NCBI GenBank assembly: GCA_003489485.1
Contig: DNMB01000180.1
Coordinates: forward strand, 1 to 7,056
DNA length: 7,056 nt
Source: Chitinophagaceae bacterium
GTDB lineage: Bacteria > Bacteroidota > Bacteroidia > Chitinophagales > Chitinophagaceae
Reading direction: 5' to 3'
Positions within the stretch are counted from its first letter, which is position 1; every line of letters starts with the position of its first letter. Below, one piece after another: positions 1 to 6,056 of the stretch. The notes beneath the pieces were generated by a model. The model was not told where the DNA came from, ran no database searches, and saw nothing but the letters and a program-made list of their open reading frames with translations. Made by a program: the position numbers and the translations under genes.

Positions 1-23
1 GGCCCTAATCCAAAAAATACGGG

Positions 24-31
24 TAATTTTG
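24..31 (+). promoter_or_regulatory. Bacteroidota-type -7 box upstream of uppS
   Basis: TAATTTTG matches the Bacteroidota -7 consensus TAnnTTTG at every defined position. A start site about four bases past the box would give a leader of roughly 20 nt before the uppS ATG at 57. The partner -33 element (TTTG, normally 17-23 bases upstream) would lie at or beyond the left window edge, so only half of the promoter can be judged. No Shine-Dalgarno sequence is visible before the ATG, as is usual in this phylum. Confidence 0.55.
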
Positions 32-56
32 CCCCCTATTAAACCTGAATACCCAT

Positions 57-797
57 ATGCAGGCCTTGCTTGAAAAGATCGATAAGGACCGGTTGCCACG
101 CCACATCGCCATCATAATGGATGGTAACGGAAGATGGGCCAAAGAAAAAGGCGAGGACCGACTTTTTGGCCATTTTCATGGGGTCGAAAGTGTTCGCAAC
201 ATCGTGGAAGGTTGTGCGGAGCTTGGCATCGAATACCTGACCCTATATGCTTTCTCTACCGAGAATTGGGACCGCCCCGAATACGAAGTGATCGGGTTGA
301 TGGAATTGCTTGTCAGTACCATTCGCAAAGAGGTCGAAAGCCTGAACAAAAACAACATTCGCCTGCATGTGATCGGCGATATGAACATGCTACCCGACTA
401 TGCTCGTAAAGAGCTTGAGGAGGCCCTCGATATGACCGGTAAGAACAAGGGGTTAAACCTGATCATGGCGCTGAGTTATAGCGGTCGCTGGGAGCTATTA
501 CATGCGGTAAAAAACATCGCCTACGAGGTAAAAAATGGGCGTCTCTCGATTGATAACATCAACCAAGATACCTTACAGAACTACTTGACTACCAGTAAGT
601 TTCCAGATCCTGAGCTCATGATCAGGACCAGCGGAGAGTATCGTATCAGCAACTTCTTGCTCTACCAGCTGGCATACGCCGAACTTTACTTTACGCCCGT
701 GCGCTGGCCCGATTTCAGAAAAGAGAACTTATATGAGGCATTGATCGATTATCAGCATAGGGAAAGACGGTTCGGAAAGACCAGTGAGCAGCTTTAA
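57..797 (+). CDS. uppS: Isoprenyl transferase (undecaprenyl diphosphate synthase)
   Basis: Cytosolic or membrane-associated cis-prenyltransferase that adds isopentenyl diphosphate units to farnesyl diphosphate. The product is C55 undecaprenyl diphosphate, the lipid carrier for peptidoglycan and surface glycan synthesis. The 246-residue length is close to the E. coli enzyme (253). Visible signatures are HIAIIMDGNGRWA at residues 16-28 with catalytic Asp22; RLFGH with His39; YAFSTENWDRP at 64-74; and the C-terminal block with Arg190, Arg196, Ser198 and Glu209, which bind the homoallylic diphosphate and Mg2+. These residues all align to the E. coli positions with a constant offset of four, so the active site looks complete. 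The ATG at 57 gives the usual short N-terminus before the first motif. bamA follows after 80 bases, the standard Bacteroidota arrangement. The chain-length class (C55) is inferred from family and context; the sequence alone does not prove it. Confidence 0.97.
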   Translation: MQALLEKIDKDRLPRHIAIIMDGNGRWAKEKGEDRLFGHFHGVESVRNIVEGCAELGIEYLTLYAFSTENWDRPEYEVIGLMELLVSTIRKEVESLNKNNIRLHVIGDMNMLPDYARKELEEALDMTGKNKGLNLIMALSYSGRWELLHAVKNIAYEVKNGRLSIDNINQDTLQNYLTTSKFPDPELMIRTSGEYRISNFLLYQLAYAELYFTPVRWPDFRKENLYEALIDYQHRERRFGKTSEQL

Positions 798-823
798 CAA
801 AGACTTTCGATTTTTACACTTAA

Positions 824-852
824 TTTGCCTGCCGTTGTTTTGGGTACTTTTC
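824..852 (+). promoter_or_regulatory. Candidate promoter for bamA
   Basis: In the 80-base gap between uppS and bamA, TTTG at 824-827 is followed after 17 bases by TACTTTTC at 845-852. The second element matches the Bacteroidota -7 consensus TAnnTTTG except for the last base, and the spacing lies within the accepted 17-23 range. Transcription would begin near 856, giving a leader of about 22 nt before the TTG start at 878. There is no terminator hairpin after uppS, so bamA could also be read from the uppS promoter. Confidence 0.4.
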
Positions 853-877
853 TAGTAATAAATTGAAAACTAACTAA

Positions 878-3616
878 TTGCGTACTATCTCTCTTTTTTT
901 GTTGTATGGGGTGACCAGTTTGTTCATCCTTGCGGGACCCTTGCAGGCGCAAGAAGTGCCTGATACCACACGTCCCACATCGGTCGATCCGAAGTTGCTC
1001 GAATGGCAAAATGCCCGCATTGTAAAGGAGTATTTTATTGCCGATGTAAAGATCACAGGCATTCGTTATCTCGATACCGCTATCGTACTCTCCATTGCCA
1101 ACCTGCAACCCGGCGATAAGTTCGTACATCCCGGAGCAGAGATCTTTGGAAAGGCCATCAATAATCTGTGGAGACAAAAATTATTCTCCGGTGCGCAAGT
1201 ATTCGTTACCCGCATCGAAGACGACAAAGTATGGGTAGAGATCAACGTACAGGAACGCCCCCGTCTGGGCAACTATAAGTTCTCGGGTATTCGCAAATCG
1301 GAAGAAGAGGATCTGCTGACCAAACTTTCTTTGTCCAAACAGACCATCATCACCGAAAATACCAGAAGAGAGATCGTTGAGAAGATCACCAAGCATTATG
1401 GCGAAAAAGGTTTTCGTAATGTAAAGGTGCTGATCGAAGAAAAGCCCGACCCCACCTTTGCCAACTCTAATTTTTTACTGATCCGCGTAGAGAAGGGTTC
1501 TAAAGTGTTGATAGGTGACGTCAATTTTTATGGTAACGCCGCCCTCGATAATCTAAAGCTCAAAAAGCAGCTGAAGGGTACCAAAGAAATGACTCGCATT
1601 ACGCTTAAGCCCGACAATGCACAGAGTCCTTACGGGTCGCGCAAACCGGCCTCTTTCAATGAGTACATCAAAGATTGGGGCTTTATGTCTATCTCCAAGA
1701 CCAAGCGAATGCTCGACCCCTATTTTCGATTCAAATTGTTGAGCTCTGCGAAATTCGACGAAAAGAAATACGAAGAAGACAAAGAGAAAGTCCTCAATTT
1801 CTATAATGCTAACGGATACCGTGATGCACAGATCCTCTCCGATACGCAGTACATGACCGCCAAGGGGCATCTCAACGTAGACATCAAGGTCAGCGAGGGT
1901 AATCGCTACTATTTCGGTGATATAGTCTGGAAGGGTAATTCAAAATATTCTGACTCTATACTCAATGTGCTATTGGGCATCAACAAAGGAGATATTTACA
2001 ACGTGGGCCTTCTGAACAAGCGACTGGGTAAAGAGGCCGCGCAAGAAGGGGGTGATATCAGTGGCTATTACATGGACGAAGGATACTTGTTCTTTCGGGC
2101 CGAGCCCATTGAGATGGCTGTTTACAACGATACCATCGATTACGAGATCCGGATCATGGAAGGACCCCAAGCGCGTATCAAGAACGTAACCATTGCCGGT
2201 AACGAAAAGACCAAAGATTATGTGGTGCGTCGTGAGCTACGCACCATTCCGGGCGAACTCTTTAGTCGTTCGCAGCTGATCCGTTCTCAACGTGAGCTGG
2301 GCAATCTTCAATTCTTCAATCAAGAAAAGATCAATCCGGGGGTGGTCCCCAATCCTGAGGACGGCACGGTCGATATCAATTGGCAACTCGAAGAAAAATC
2401 GGCTGACCAGCTCGAGCTCTCTGCCGGTTGGGGCGGGGGTATCGGTCTCACCGGTACCATGGGAGTCACTTTCAATAACTTCTCGGTTCGCAATATCTGG
2501 AAAAAGTCGGCCTGGGATCCCCTACCAACGGGCGATGGGCAAAAGCTCAGTGTTCGTTTGCAATCCAACGGTCGTGCGTATCGTTCATACAGCGCTTCAT
2601 TTACCGAGCCCTGGTTAGGCGGCAAAAAAAGAAATTCATTGACACTTGGCTTCAACAGCAGCCGATTCTCCAATGCGTTCGATCCTTTTACGGGTCGTAT
2701 CGACAAGGCGCGCTCCGATACCAATTTCTTGAATACAAGCGGTATCTCGGTAGCGTTCGGAAAGCAACTTAAATGGCCCGATGATTATTTTAATCTTGTC
2801 TTTACGTTCAATCTTACGCAGTACAAGCTGATGAACTATCCCATCTTCAGCAGCGATTTTACCAGCGGTACATCGAGCAACGTAAGTATTAAGATGGCAC
2901 TGCAGCGCTCCTCTGTTTTCAATCCTATCTTTCCGACCAGTGGTTCTAATTTTCTGGCGAGTGTTCAGTTGACGCCTCCTTATTCTTTGATGACCAGTGT
3001 GGGGTCGGGCTACAATGCCTATCGTCGTCCTGAGTATCACAAGTGGCGCTTCAATGCCGAGTGGTATGTACCTATCGGCAAACCATTGGGTGCAGAGAAG
3101 AATCGTCAGTTCGTAGTTAAGATGGCCGCCAAATTTGGGTTTATGGGTCGCTACAACAAGGACCTTCCTTTTTCTCCCTTCGAGCGTTTTCAGGTGGGCG
3201 ATGCCGGTCTGACCAACAACTTTGGTCTGCTGGGTTTCGATATCGTTGCCCATCGCGGATATCCCGTATATCAAACATCTGATCCAACTGTTAACCCCGA
3301 TCAGCAAAGCGCCAGTCAATTCTTTACCATCTTTAATAAATATCAACTCGAGGCGCGCTTTCCTCTTGTTACCAATCCGAGCAGCACTATTTATGCGCTC
3401 ACTTTCTTCGAAGCTGCCAATGGATGGTACAATTACAAAGACTATAACCCCTTCAGACTTCGTCGCAGTGTCGGAGCCGGTATGCGTTTCTTTCTGCCCA
3501 TGTTCGGATTACTTGGGTTTGATTATGGCCTCGGACTCGATAGAGCCGTTCCCGGACAGACCGGTCTCAAAGGTATTTCACGCTTTACCTTTATGCTGGG
3601 CTTTGAACCCGAATAG
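878..3616 (+). CDS. bamA: Outer membrane protein assembly factor BamA
   Basis: Central component of the outer-membrane beta-barrel assembly machine; 912 residues. A signal peptide occupies about residues 1-25 (Arg2, hydrophobic core, ending LQAQ). Five POTRA domains follow at roughly 52-130, 131-208, 209-343, 344-430 and 431-508, and then a C-terminal 16-strand barrel (bacterial surface antigen family) from about 510. The barrel carries an RGY motif (Arg793, in AHRGYP) equivalent to the loop-6 V/IRGF motif, and ends in aromatic alternating residues FTFMLGFEPE. POTRA3 contains an insertion at about residues 239-290. The start is TTG at 878, directly after an in-frame TAA at 875-877. It gives a complete signal peptide, and the first in-frame ATG would fall at residue 238, which would delete two POTRA domains. 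An in-frame GTG (codon 12) is a less likely alternative. ompH follows after 12 bases, implying co-transcription with its chaperones. Confidence 0.96.
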   Translation: MRTISLFLLYGVTSLFILAGPLQAQEVPDTTRPTSVDPKLLEWQNARIVKEYFIADVKITGIRYLDTAIVLSIANLQPGDKFVHPGAEIFGKAINNLWRQKLFSGAQVFVTRIEDDKVWVEINVQERPRLGNYKFSGIRKSEEEDLLTKLSLSKQTIITENTRREIVEKITKHYGEKGFRNVKVLIEEKPDPTFANSNFLLIRVEKGSKVLIGDVNFYGNAALDNLKLKKQLKGTKEMTRITLKPDNAQSPYGSRKPASFNEYIKDWGFMSISKTKRMLDPYFRFKLLSSAKFDEKKYEEDKEKVLNFYNANGYRDAQILSDTQYMTAKGHLNVDIKVSEGNRYYFGDIVWKGNSKYSDSILNVLLGINKGDIYNVGLLNKRLGKEAAQEGGDISGYYMDEGYLFFRAEPIEMAVYNDTIDYEIRIMEGPQARIKNVTIAGNEKTKDYVVRRELRTIPGELFSRSQLIRSQRELGNLQFFNQEKINPGVVPNPEDGTVDINWQLEEKSADQLELSAGWGGGIGLTGTMGVTFNNFSVRNIWKKSAWDPLPTGDGQKLSVRLQSNGRAYRSYSASFTEPWLGGKKRNSLTLGFNSSRFSNAFDPFTGRIDKARSDTNFLNTSGISVAFGKQLKWPDDYFNLVFTFNLTQYKLMNYPIFSSDFTSGTSSNVSIKMALQRSSVFNPIFPTSGSNFLASVQLTPPYSLMTSVGSGYNAYRRPEYHKWRFNAEWYVPIGKPLGAEKNRQFVVKMAAKFGFMGRYNKDLPFSPFERFQVGDAGLTNNFGLLGFDIVAHRGYPVYQTSDPTVNPDQQSASQFFTIFNKYQLEARFPLVTNPSSTIYALTFFEAANGWYNYKDYNPFRLRRSVGAGMRFFLPMFGLLGFDYGLGLDRAVPGQTGLKGISRFTFMLGFEPE

Positions 3617-3628
3617 AAATTGCATCAC

Positions 3629-4138
3629 ATGAAAAATACAGTGTTGACACTTTGTTTCTTGCTGCTGGGCTTGTTTGCCCAGGCGCAGAAATATGCCGTT
3701 ATCGATACGCGATATATTTTAGATAGGATGCCTGAGTACAAGGCCGCGCAGCAGTCGCTCGATCGCATGGCCGCCGTTTGGCAGTTACAGATCGACAGTA
3801 TGCAACTTTCGCTCGATAAATTGTATCGTGATTTTGAAGCGGAGCAGGTCATGCTCACTCCCGAGTTAAAAAAGAGAAGAGAAGATCAGCTCTTTGCCAG
3901 AGAAAAAGAGCTCCGAGATTTGCAGCGTCGTCGCTTTGGTTTCGAGGGCGATCTGTTTAAGAAGCGCCAGGAGCTTGTAAAGCCTGTTCAAGATAAAGTA
4001 TACAGTGCCGTGCAGAAGCTGGCCAGCGCCCGGGGCTACGATTTCGTGCTCGATAAAAGTGAGGGAATTACCATTATCTTTGCCGACCCCAAGCTAGACA
4101 AAAGCGAGGATGTGCTTCGCGAGCTGGGTATCAAATAA
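3629..4138 (+). CDS. Periplasmic chaperone, OmpH/Skp family (first copy)
   Basis: Predicted periplasmic holdase that keeps unfolded outer-membrane proteins soluble on their way to BamA; 169 residues, near the usual Skp size. A signal peptide is clear: MKN, a Leu-rich core, then AQA (17-19) with cleavage predicted before Gln20. The mature protein opens with the family pattern YAVIDTRYILDRMPEY and continues as a highly charged, strongly helical segment (about 30-125) rich in Lys, Arg, Glu and Gln, matching the Skp helical tentacles. A short C-terminal strand region contains YDFVLDKSEGITIIFADP. I chose the ATG at 3629; an in-frame TTG at 3620 would add only Met-His-His ahead of a typical Met-Lys-Asn start. 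It lies 12 bases after bamA and 32 bases before a second family member, so the three are probably one operon. The individual client range cannot be read from sequence. Confidence 0.9.
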   Translation: MKNTVLTLCFLLLGLFAQAQKYAVIDTRYILDRMPEYKAAQQSLDRMAAVWQLQIDSMQLSLDKLYRDFEAEQVMLTPELKKRREDQLFAREKELRDLQRRRFGFEGDLFKKRQELVKPVQDKVYSAVQKLASARGYDFVLDKSEGITIIFADPKLDKSEDVLRELGIK

Positions 4139-4170
4139 CCAACGACTAACTGTTTAAAACCATACGAAAA

Positions 4171-4716
4171 ATGAAAAACGTAGTAGTGCTTTTAGCGATT
4201 GTGGGGCTGATCGGCCTGGCCGGTACCACCGCCAGCGCGCAGACCAAGATCGGCTATATCAGTGTAGAGAACGTACTCTCTCTGATGCCCGAGGTAAGCA
4301 AGTTCGACTCTATTCTTTCTCGCTACCAGGCTGATTCCATCAACCCCCAGTATGCTTCGCTGATCCAGACGTATCAGTACAAAGACAGCATGTACAAAGA
4401 CACTTTAAAGCCCCCTCCTCCCGCTGTAAAAAAGCAGCTCGAAGAGGAGCTTCCTCAGTTGATCAACACCATCCAAAACTGGCAGCAGATCGTTAACCAG
4501 GCCATGGAAGCTAAGCAAAATGAATTGCTGGCTCCTCTGTACCGTAAGATCTATGATGCCATTCGTGCGGTAGCCAAAGAAAAAGCCTACACGCATGTTC
4601 TCAATAAAGAGAGTTTATTGGTGGCTCCCGATGCGGACGACATGATCGCTGCCGTAGCAGCCAAGCTGAAATTATCGTTGCCCAAGCAGACGGGCCCGGC
4701 CGCTCCCATGAAGTAA
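4171..4716 (+). CDS. Periplasmic chaperone, OmpH/Skp family (second copy)
   Basis: Second secreted OmpH/Skp-type protein, 181 residues, paralogous in architecture to its upstream neighbour but divergent in sequence. The signal peptide runs to about residue 23 (ASA, then Gln24). The mature start KIGYISVENVLSLMPE is the family's first-strand signature. A long helical region follows, interrupted by PPPP at 81-84, then a second helix (about 86-145) and a C-terminal strand with THVLNKESLLVAPDADD. The chain ends in a Pro/Ala-rich tail (KQTGPAAPMK). The proline run probably sits at the turn of the helical hairpin, an inference from Skp topology. The ATG at 4171 is preceded by an A-rich stretch (ACGAAAA) and no Shine-Dalgarno sequence. 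It is the last gene before the terminator at 4738-4767, so it most likely ends the bamA operon. Confidence 0.9.
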   Translation: MKNVVVLLAIVGLIGLAGTTASAQTKIGYISVENVLSLMPEVSKFDSILSRYQADSINPQYASLIQTYQYKDSMYKDTLKPPPPAVKKQLEEELPQLINTIQNWQQIVNQAMEAKQNELLAPLYRKIYDAIRAVAKEKAYTHVLNKESLLVAPDADDMIAAVAAKLKLSLPKQTGPAAPMK

Positions 4717-4737
4717 CGCTCTTCAAAAAAAATATAA

Positions 4738-4767
4738 GCCCGATCTGAATCCAGATCGGGCATTTTT
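4738..4767 (+). terminator. Intrinsic terminator ending the bamA-ompH operon
   Basis: A perfect 10-bp stem (GCCCGATCTG at 4738-4747 with CAGATCGGGC at 4752-4761) closes a four-base AATC loop and is followed by ATTTTTGTTT. It starts 21 bases after the second ompH stop codon. An A-rich tract immediately upstream (about 4725-4737) would supply a U-tract on the other strand, so the hairpin could also act in reverse, although no convergent gene is present. The murI promoter begins only about 12 bases beyond its T-tract. Confidence 0.9.
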
Positions 4768-4779
4768 GTTTCAGGGGCA

Positions 4780-4787
4780 TACATTTG
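4780..4787 (+). promoter_or_regulatory. -7 box of the murI promoter
   Basis: TACATTTG is a perfect match to TAnnTTTG. The murI ATG begins at 4792, only four bases past the box, so the predicted start site falls on or next to the A of the ATG. A -33 element at the usual spacing would have to lie at about 4757-4763, within the 3' arm of the preceding terminator hairpin; no TTTG is seen there. The nearest TTTG (4765-4768) leaves only 11 bases of spacer. The promoter call therefore rests on the -7 box alone. Confidence 0.5.
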
Positions 4788-4791
4788 TACT

Positions 4792-5637
4792 ATGCAGTCT
4801 CTTTCTAAAGGACCCATTGGCGTGTTTGATTCCGGTTACGGTGGGCTTACGGTTTTGCGTGATCTGGTCGCGACACTTCCCGAAAATGACTTCTGCTATC
4901 TCGGCGATAGTGCCCGTGCGCCCTATGGAAATCGCTCTTTTGCCACCGTATACCAATACACTCTTCAGTGTGTCGAATGGTTTTTTAAGCAAGGATGTCC
5001 GCTCGTTATTTTGGCATGTAACACCGCATCGGCGAAAGCCCTTCGCACTATTCAGCAAAATGATCTGCCTAAGATCGCCCCGCACAATCGGGTGTTGGGG
5101 GTTATTCGTCCTACGGCCGAAGTGATCGGACAATACACCAAAAAAGGAAAGGTAGGCGTGTTGGCTACCCAAGGTACTGTTACCTCCGAGTCGTATCCGC
5201 TAGAGATCGCCAAGTTTTTTCCAACCCTTAGTGTCTTTCAAGAAGCCTGCCCAATGTGGGTGCCGCTGATCGAGAACAACGAGTATTTGAGCGAAGGGGC
5301 CGATTACTTCGTAAAGAAGCATGTGGAGGCGATCCTTAAAAAAGAAAAGGGGATCGATGTGCTCTTGCTGGCCTGTACGCATTATCCCCTGTTAAGACCC
5401 ATCATCGAAAAGCATCTTCCCCAAGGCGTGCGACTGATCTCGCAAGGAGAGATCGTAGCGGCCAGTCTTGCCGATTATCTCAAGCGTCATCCCGAGATCA
5501 GCGATCGCTGCACCCGAAGGGGCGAACTCAAATTCTTTACCACCGATTCGGCCCCCGATTTTGATGCTCATGCCGCCCAGTTCTTTGGGGCACCGGTACG
5601 GGCCTATACCGTCAATTTAGCCGGTACGGTCATCTAG
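4792..5637 (+). CDS. murI: Glutamate racemase
   Basis: Cytosolic, cofactor-independent racemase converting L-glutamate to D-glutamate for the peptidoglycan stem peptide; 281 residues, typical for the family. The two-base mechanism needs two cysteines, and both are present: Cys76 in ACNTAS and Cys195 in ACTHYPL, with His197 beside the second. The substrate pocket motifs GVFDSGYGGLTV (Asp13, Ser14) and APYGNRS (Tyr45, Gly46) are intact. Two pseudo-symmetric alpha/beta halves are consistent with the spacing of the cysteines. The ATG at 4792 is the first in-frame ATG and leaves six residues before the conserved GVFDSG strand, as expected. The gene has its own -7 box and is separated from the ompH genes by a terminator, so it is probably transcribed independently. 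Aspartate racemase is a related alternative, but motif spacing and the neighbouring cell-wall gene uppS favour MurI. Confidence 0.96.
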   Translation: MQSLSKGPIGVFDSGYGGLTVLRDLVATLPENDFCYLGDSARAPYGNRSFATVYQYTLQCVEWFFKQGCPLVILACNTASAKALRTIQQNDLPKIAPHNRVLGVIRPTAEVIGQYTKKGKVGVLATQGTVTSESYPLEIAKFFPTLSVFQEACPMWVPLIENNEYLSEGADYFVKKHVEAILKKEKGIDVLLLACTHYPLLRPIIEKHLPQGVRLISQGEIVAASLADYLKRHPEISDRCTRRGELKFFTTDSAPDFDAHAAQFFGAPVRAYTVNLAGTVI

Positions 5638-5665
5638 TCTACTGATAAACAACATCTTATTTTTC

Positions 5666-5697
5666 TTTCGGTTCTGCCAGCGATCCCTTACCTTTGC
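5666..5697 (+). promoter_or_regulatory. Promoter for rpmH
   Basis: TACCTTTGC at 5689-5697 is a full match to the extended Bacteroidota -7 box TAnnTTTGC. Nineteen bases upstream, TTTC at 5666-5669 resembles the -33 TTTG with one mismatch. Transcription would begin near 5700, leaving a leader of about 100 nt before rpmH, much longer than the roughly 20-nt leaders inferred elsewhere in this window. The region from the murI stop to this promoter (5638-5665) is AT-rich and has no convincing terminator. Confidence 0.65.
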
Positions 5698-5699
5698 GG

Positions 5700-5800
5700 T
5701 CCTTTCACAATACGACGGGTGTGGTGACCTGGCGTAAAATGGAAACCCTGACCGTTCTCCCGGTCTATCTTTCATCAACGAGTGAAAAAACGAACACACT
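5700..5800 (+). promoter_or_regulatory. Long 5' leader of rpmH with predicted hairpins
   Basis: The inferred untranslated leader contains a hairpin with stem GACCG (5750-5754) / CGGTC (5761-5765) and a six-base loop. A second hairpin, TTTCAT (5770-5775) / GTGAAA (5782-5787) with one G-U pair, lies just before the rpmH start. TTTCAC at 5703-5708 can pair perfectly with the same GTGAAA, so the leader could adopt two exclusive folds. Ribosomal protein leaders are often autoregulatory, but I do not recognise this as a named RNA family. The structures are short and only hand-predicted. Confidence 0.3.
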
Positions 5801-5804
5801 ATGA
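5739..5804 (+). CDS. Possible 21-codon leader ORF overlapping rpmH start
   Basis: An ATG at 5739 opens a 21-codon frame that ends in TGA at 5802-5804, overlapping the rpmH ATG (5801) in an ATGA arrangement. In-frame GTG codons at 5721 and 5724 could extend it. The peptide ([10 protein letters not shown]...) is rich in Thr, Ser and Leu and resembles nothing I recognise. The stop-start overlap is the geometry used for translational coupling, but a frame this short can stay open by chance. Treat it as a candidate only. Confidence 0.18.
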   Translation: METLTVLPVYLSSTSEKTNTL

Positions 5805-5956
5805 AACGGACATTTCAACCCCACCGCAAGCGTCGTAAAACCGTACATGGTTTTCGCAAACGCATGGAAACGGCCAACGGGCGTAAAGTATTAGCCTCTC
5901 GTCGTGCCAAGGGCCGCAAGAAATTGACGGTCTCTGACGAGCGCAAACTAAAATAA
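5801..5956 (+). CDS. rpmH: 50S ribosomal protein L34
   Basis: A 51-residue, very basic protein of the large ribosomal subunit. It begins with the invariant MKRTFQP and carries the HGFRKRM (16-22), TANGRKVL (24-31) and [12 protein letters not shown] (34-45) blocks that define L34, followed by a short tail DERKLK. Length is normal for the family (about 44-55). The N-terminal loop after QP reads HRKRRKTV, slightly different from the common SNRKRRNK type. The gene has its own strong promoter with a long leader and is followed within eight bases by a terminator-like hairpin, so most transcripts probably end before rnpA. Placement upstream of rnpA and yidD is the classic conserved order, although dnaA is not adjacent here. 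Confidence 0.97.
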   Translation: MKRTFQPHRKRRKTVHGFRKRMETANGRKVLASRRAKGRKKLTVSDERKLK

Positions 5957-5963
5957 CGACCTT

Positions 5964-5985
5964 CCTCCGAGCAGTCGGAGGTTTT
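5964..5985 (+). terminator. First rpmH-rnpA hairpin (terminator or attenuator)
   Basis: A 7-bp perfect stem CCTCCGA (5964-5970) / TCGGAGG (5975-5981) with a GCAG loop is followed by TTTTG. It starts seven bases after the rpmH stop. The short T-tract suggests partial termination. It is the first of two hairpins in tandem. Confidence 0.7.
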
Positions 5986-5996
5986 GATAATTTTAT

Positions 5997-6023
5997 AGCT
6001 CCGGCGCTCCCGGAGCTTTTTTT
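5997..6023 (+). terminator. Second rpmH-rnpA intrinsic terminator
   Basis: An 8-bp perfect stem AGCTCCGG (5997-6004) / CCGGAGCT (6010-6017) with a CGCTC loop is followed directly by a run of Ts up to 6023. This is a stronger terminator than the preceding hairpin. Together they should make rnpA-yidD expression a small fraction of rpmH expression, unless rnpA has a promoter I could not identify. Confidence 0.85.
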
Positions 6024-6056
6024 ATGATGCGTATCCATTATTCATAAGACCTGGCC

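Noticed and set aside
820..827. TTAATTTG as a -7 box for bamA
   Set aside because: It misses the conserved A at the second position and has no -33 partner. The TTTG within it serves better as the -33 element of the promoter at 824-852.
1553..1870. 105-codon minus-strand frame inside bamA
   Set aside because: Antisense shadow of the POTRA3 coding region, with no promoter or recognisable domain.
2636..3346. 236-codon open frame on the minus strand inside bamA
   Set aside because: It lies wholly antisense to the well-supported BamA barrel. The translation is low in complexity of fold signals and matches no family I know; it arises from the codon bias of the sense strand.
3620..3628. Upstream TTG start for the first ompH gene
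   Set aside because: It would add only Met-His-His before a typical Met-Lys-Asn signal peptide; the ATG at 3629 is the simpler start.
3222..3632. 136-codon plus-strand frame overlapping the end of bamA
   Set aside because: Alternative reading frame of the barrel sequence; BamA continues uninterrupted through it to its normal C-terminus.
4771..5172. 133-codon minus-strand frame opposite murI
   Set aside because: Fully antisense to the conserved MurI N-terminal half; no independent support.
5638..5665. Terminator after murI
   Set aside because: The T-rich stretch near 5658-5668 is not preceded by a stable hairpin; the best pairing is four bases.
5988..5995. TAATTTTA as a promoter for rnpA
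   Set aside because: It lacks the final G and any -33 element, and it would place the strong second terminator inside its own leader.
5638..6056. Replication origin near rpmH
   Set aside because: In many bacteria dnaA and oriC lie beside rpmH, but I see no TTATCCACA-type DnaA boxes or dnaA here; the AT-rich patches are small.
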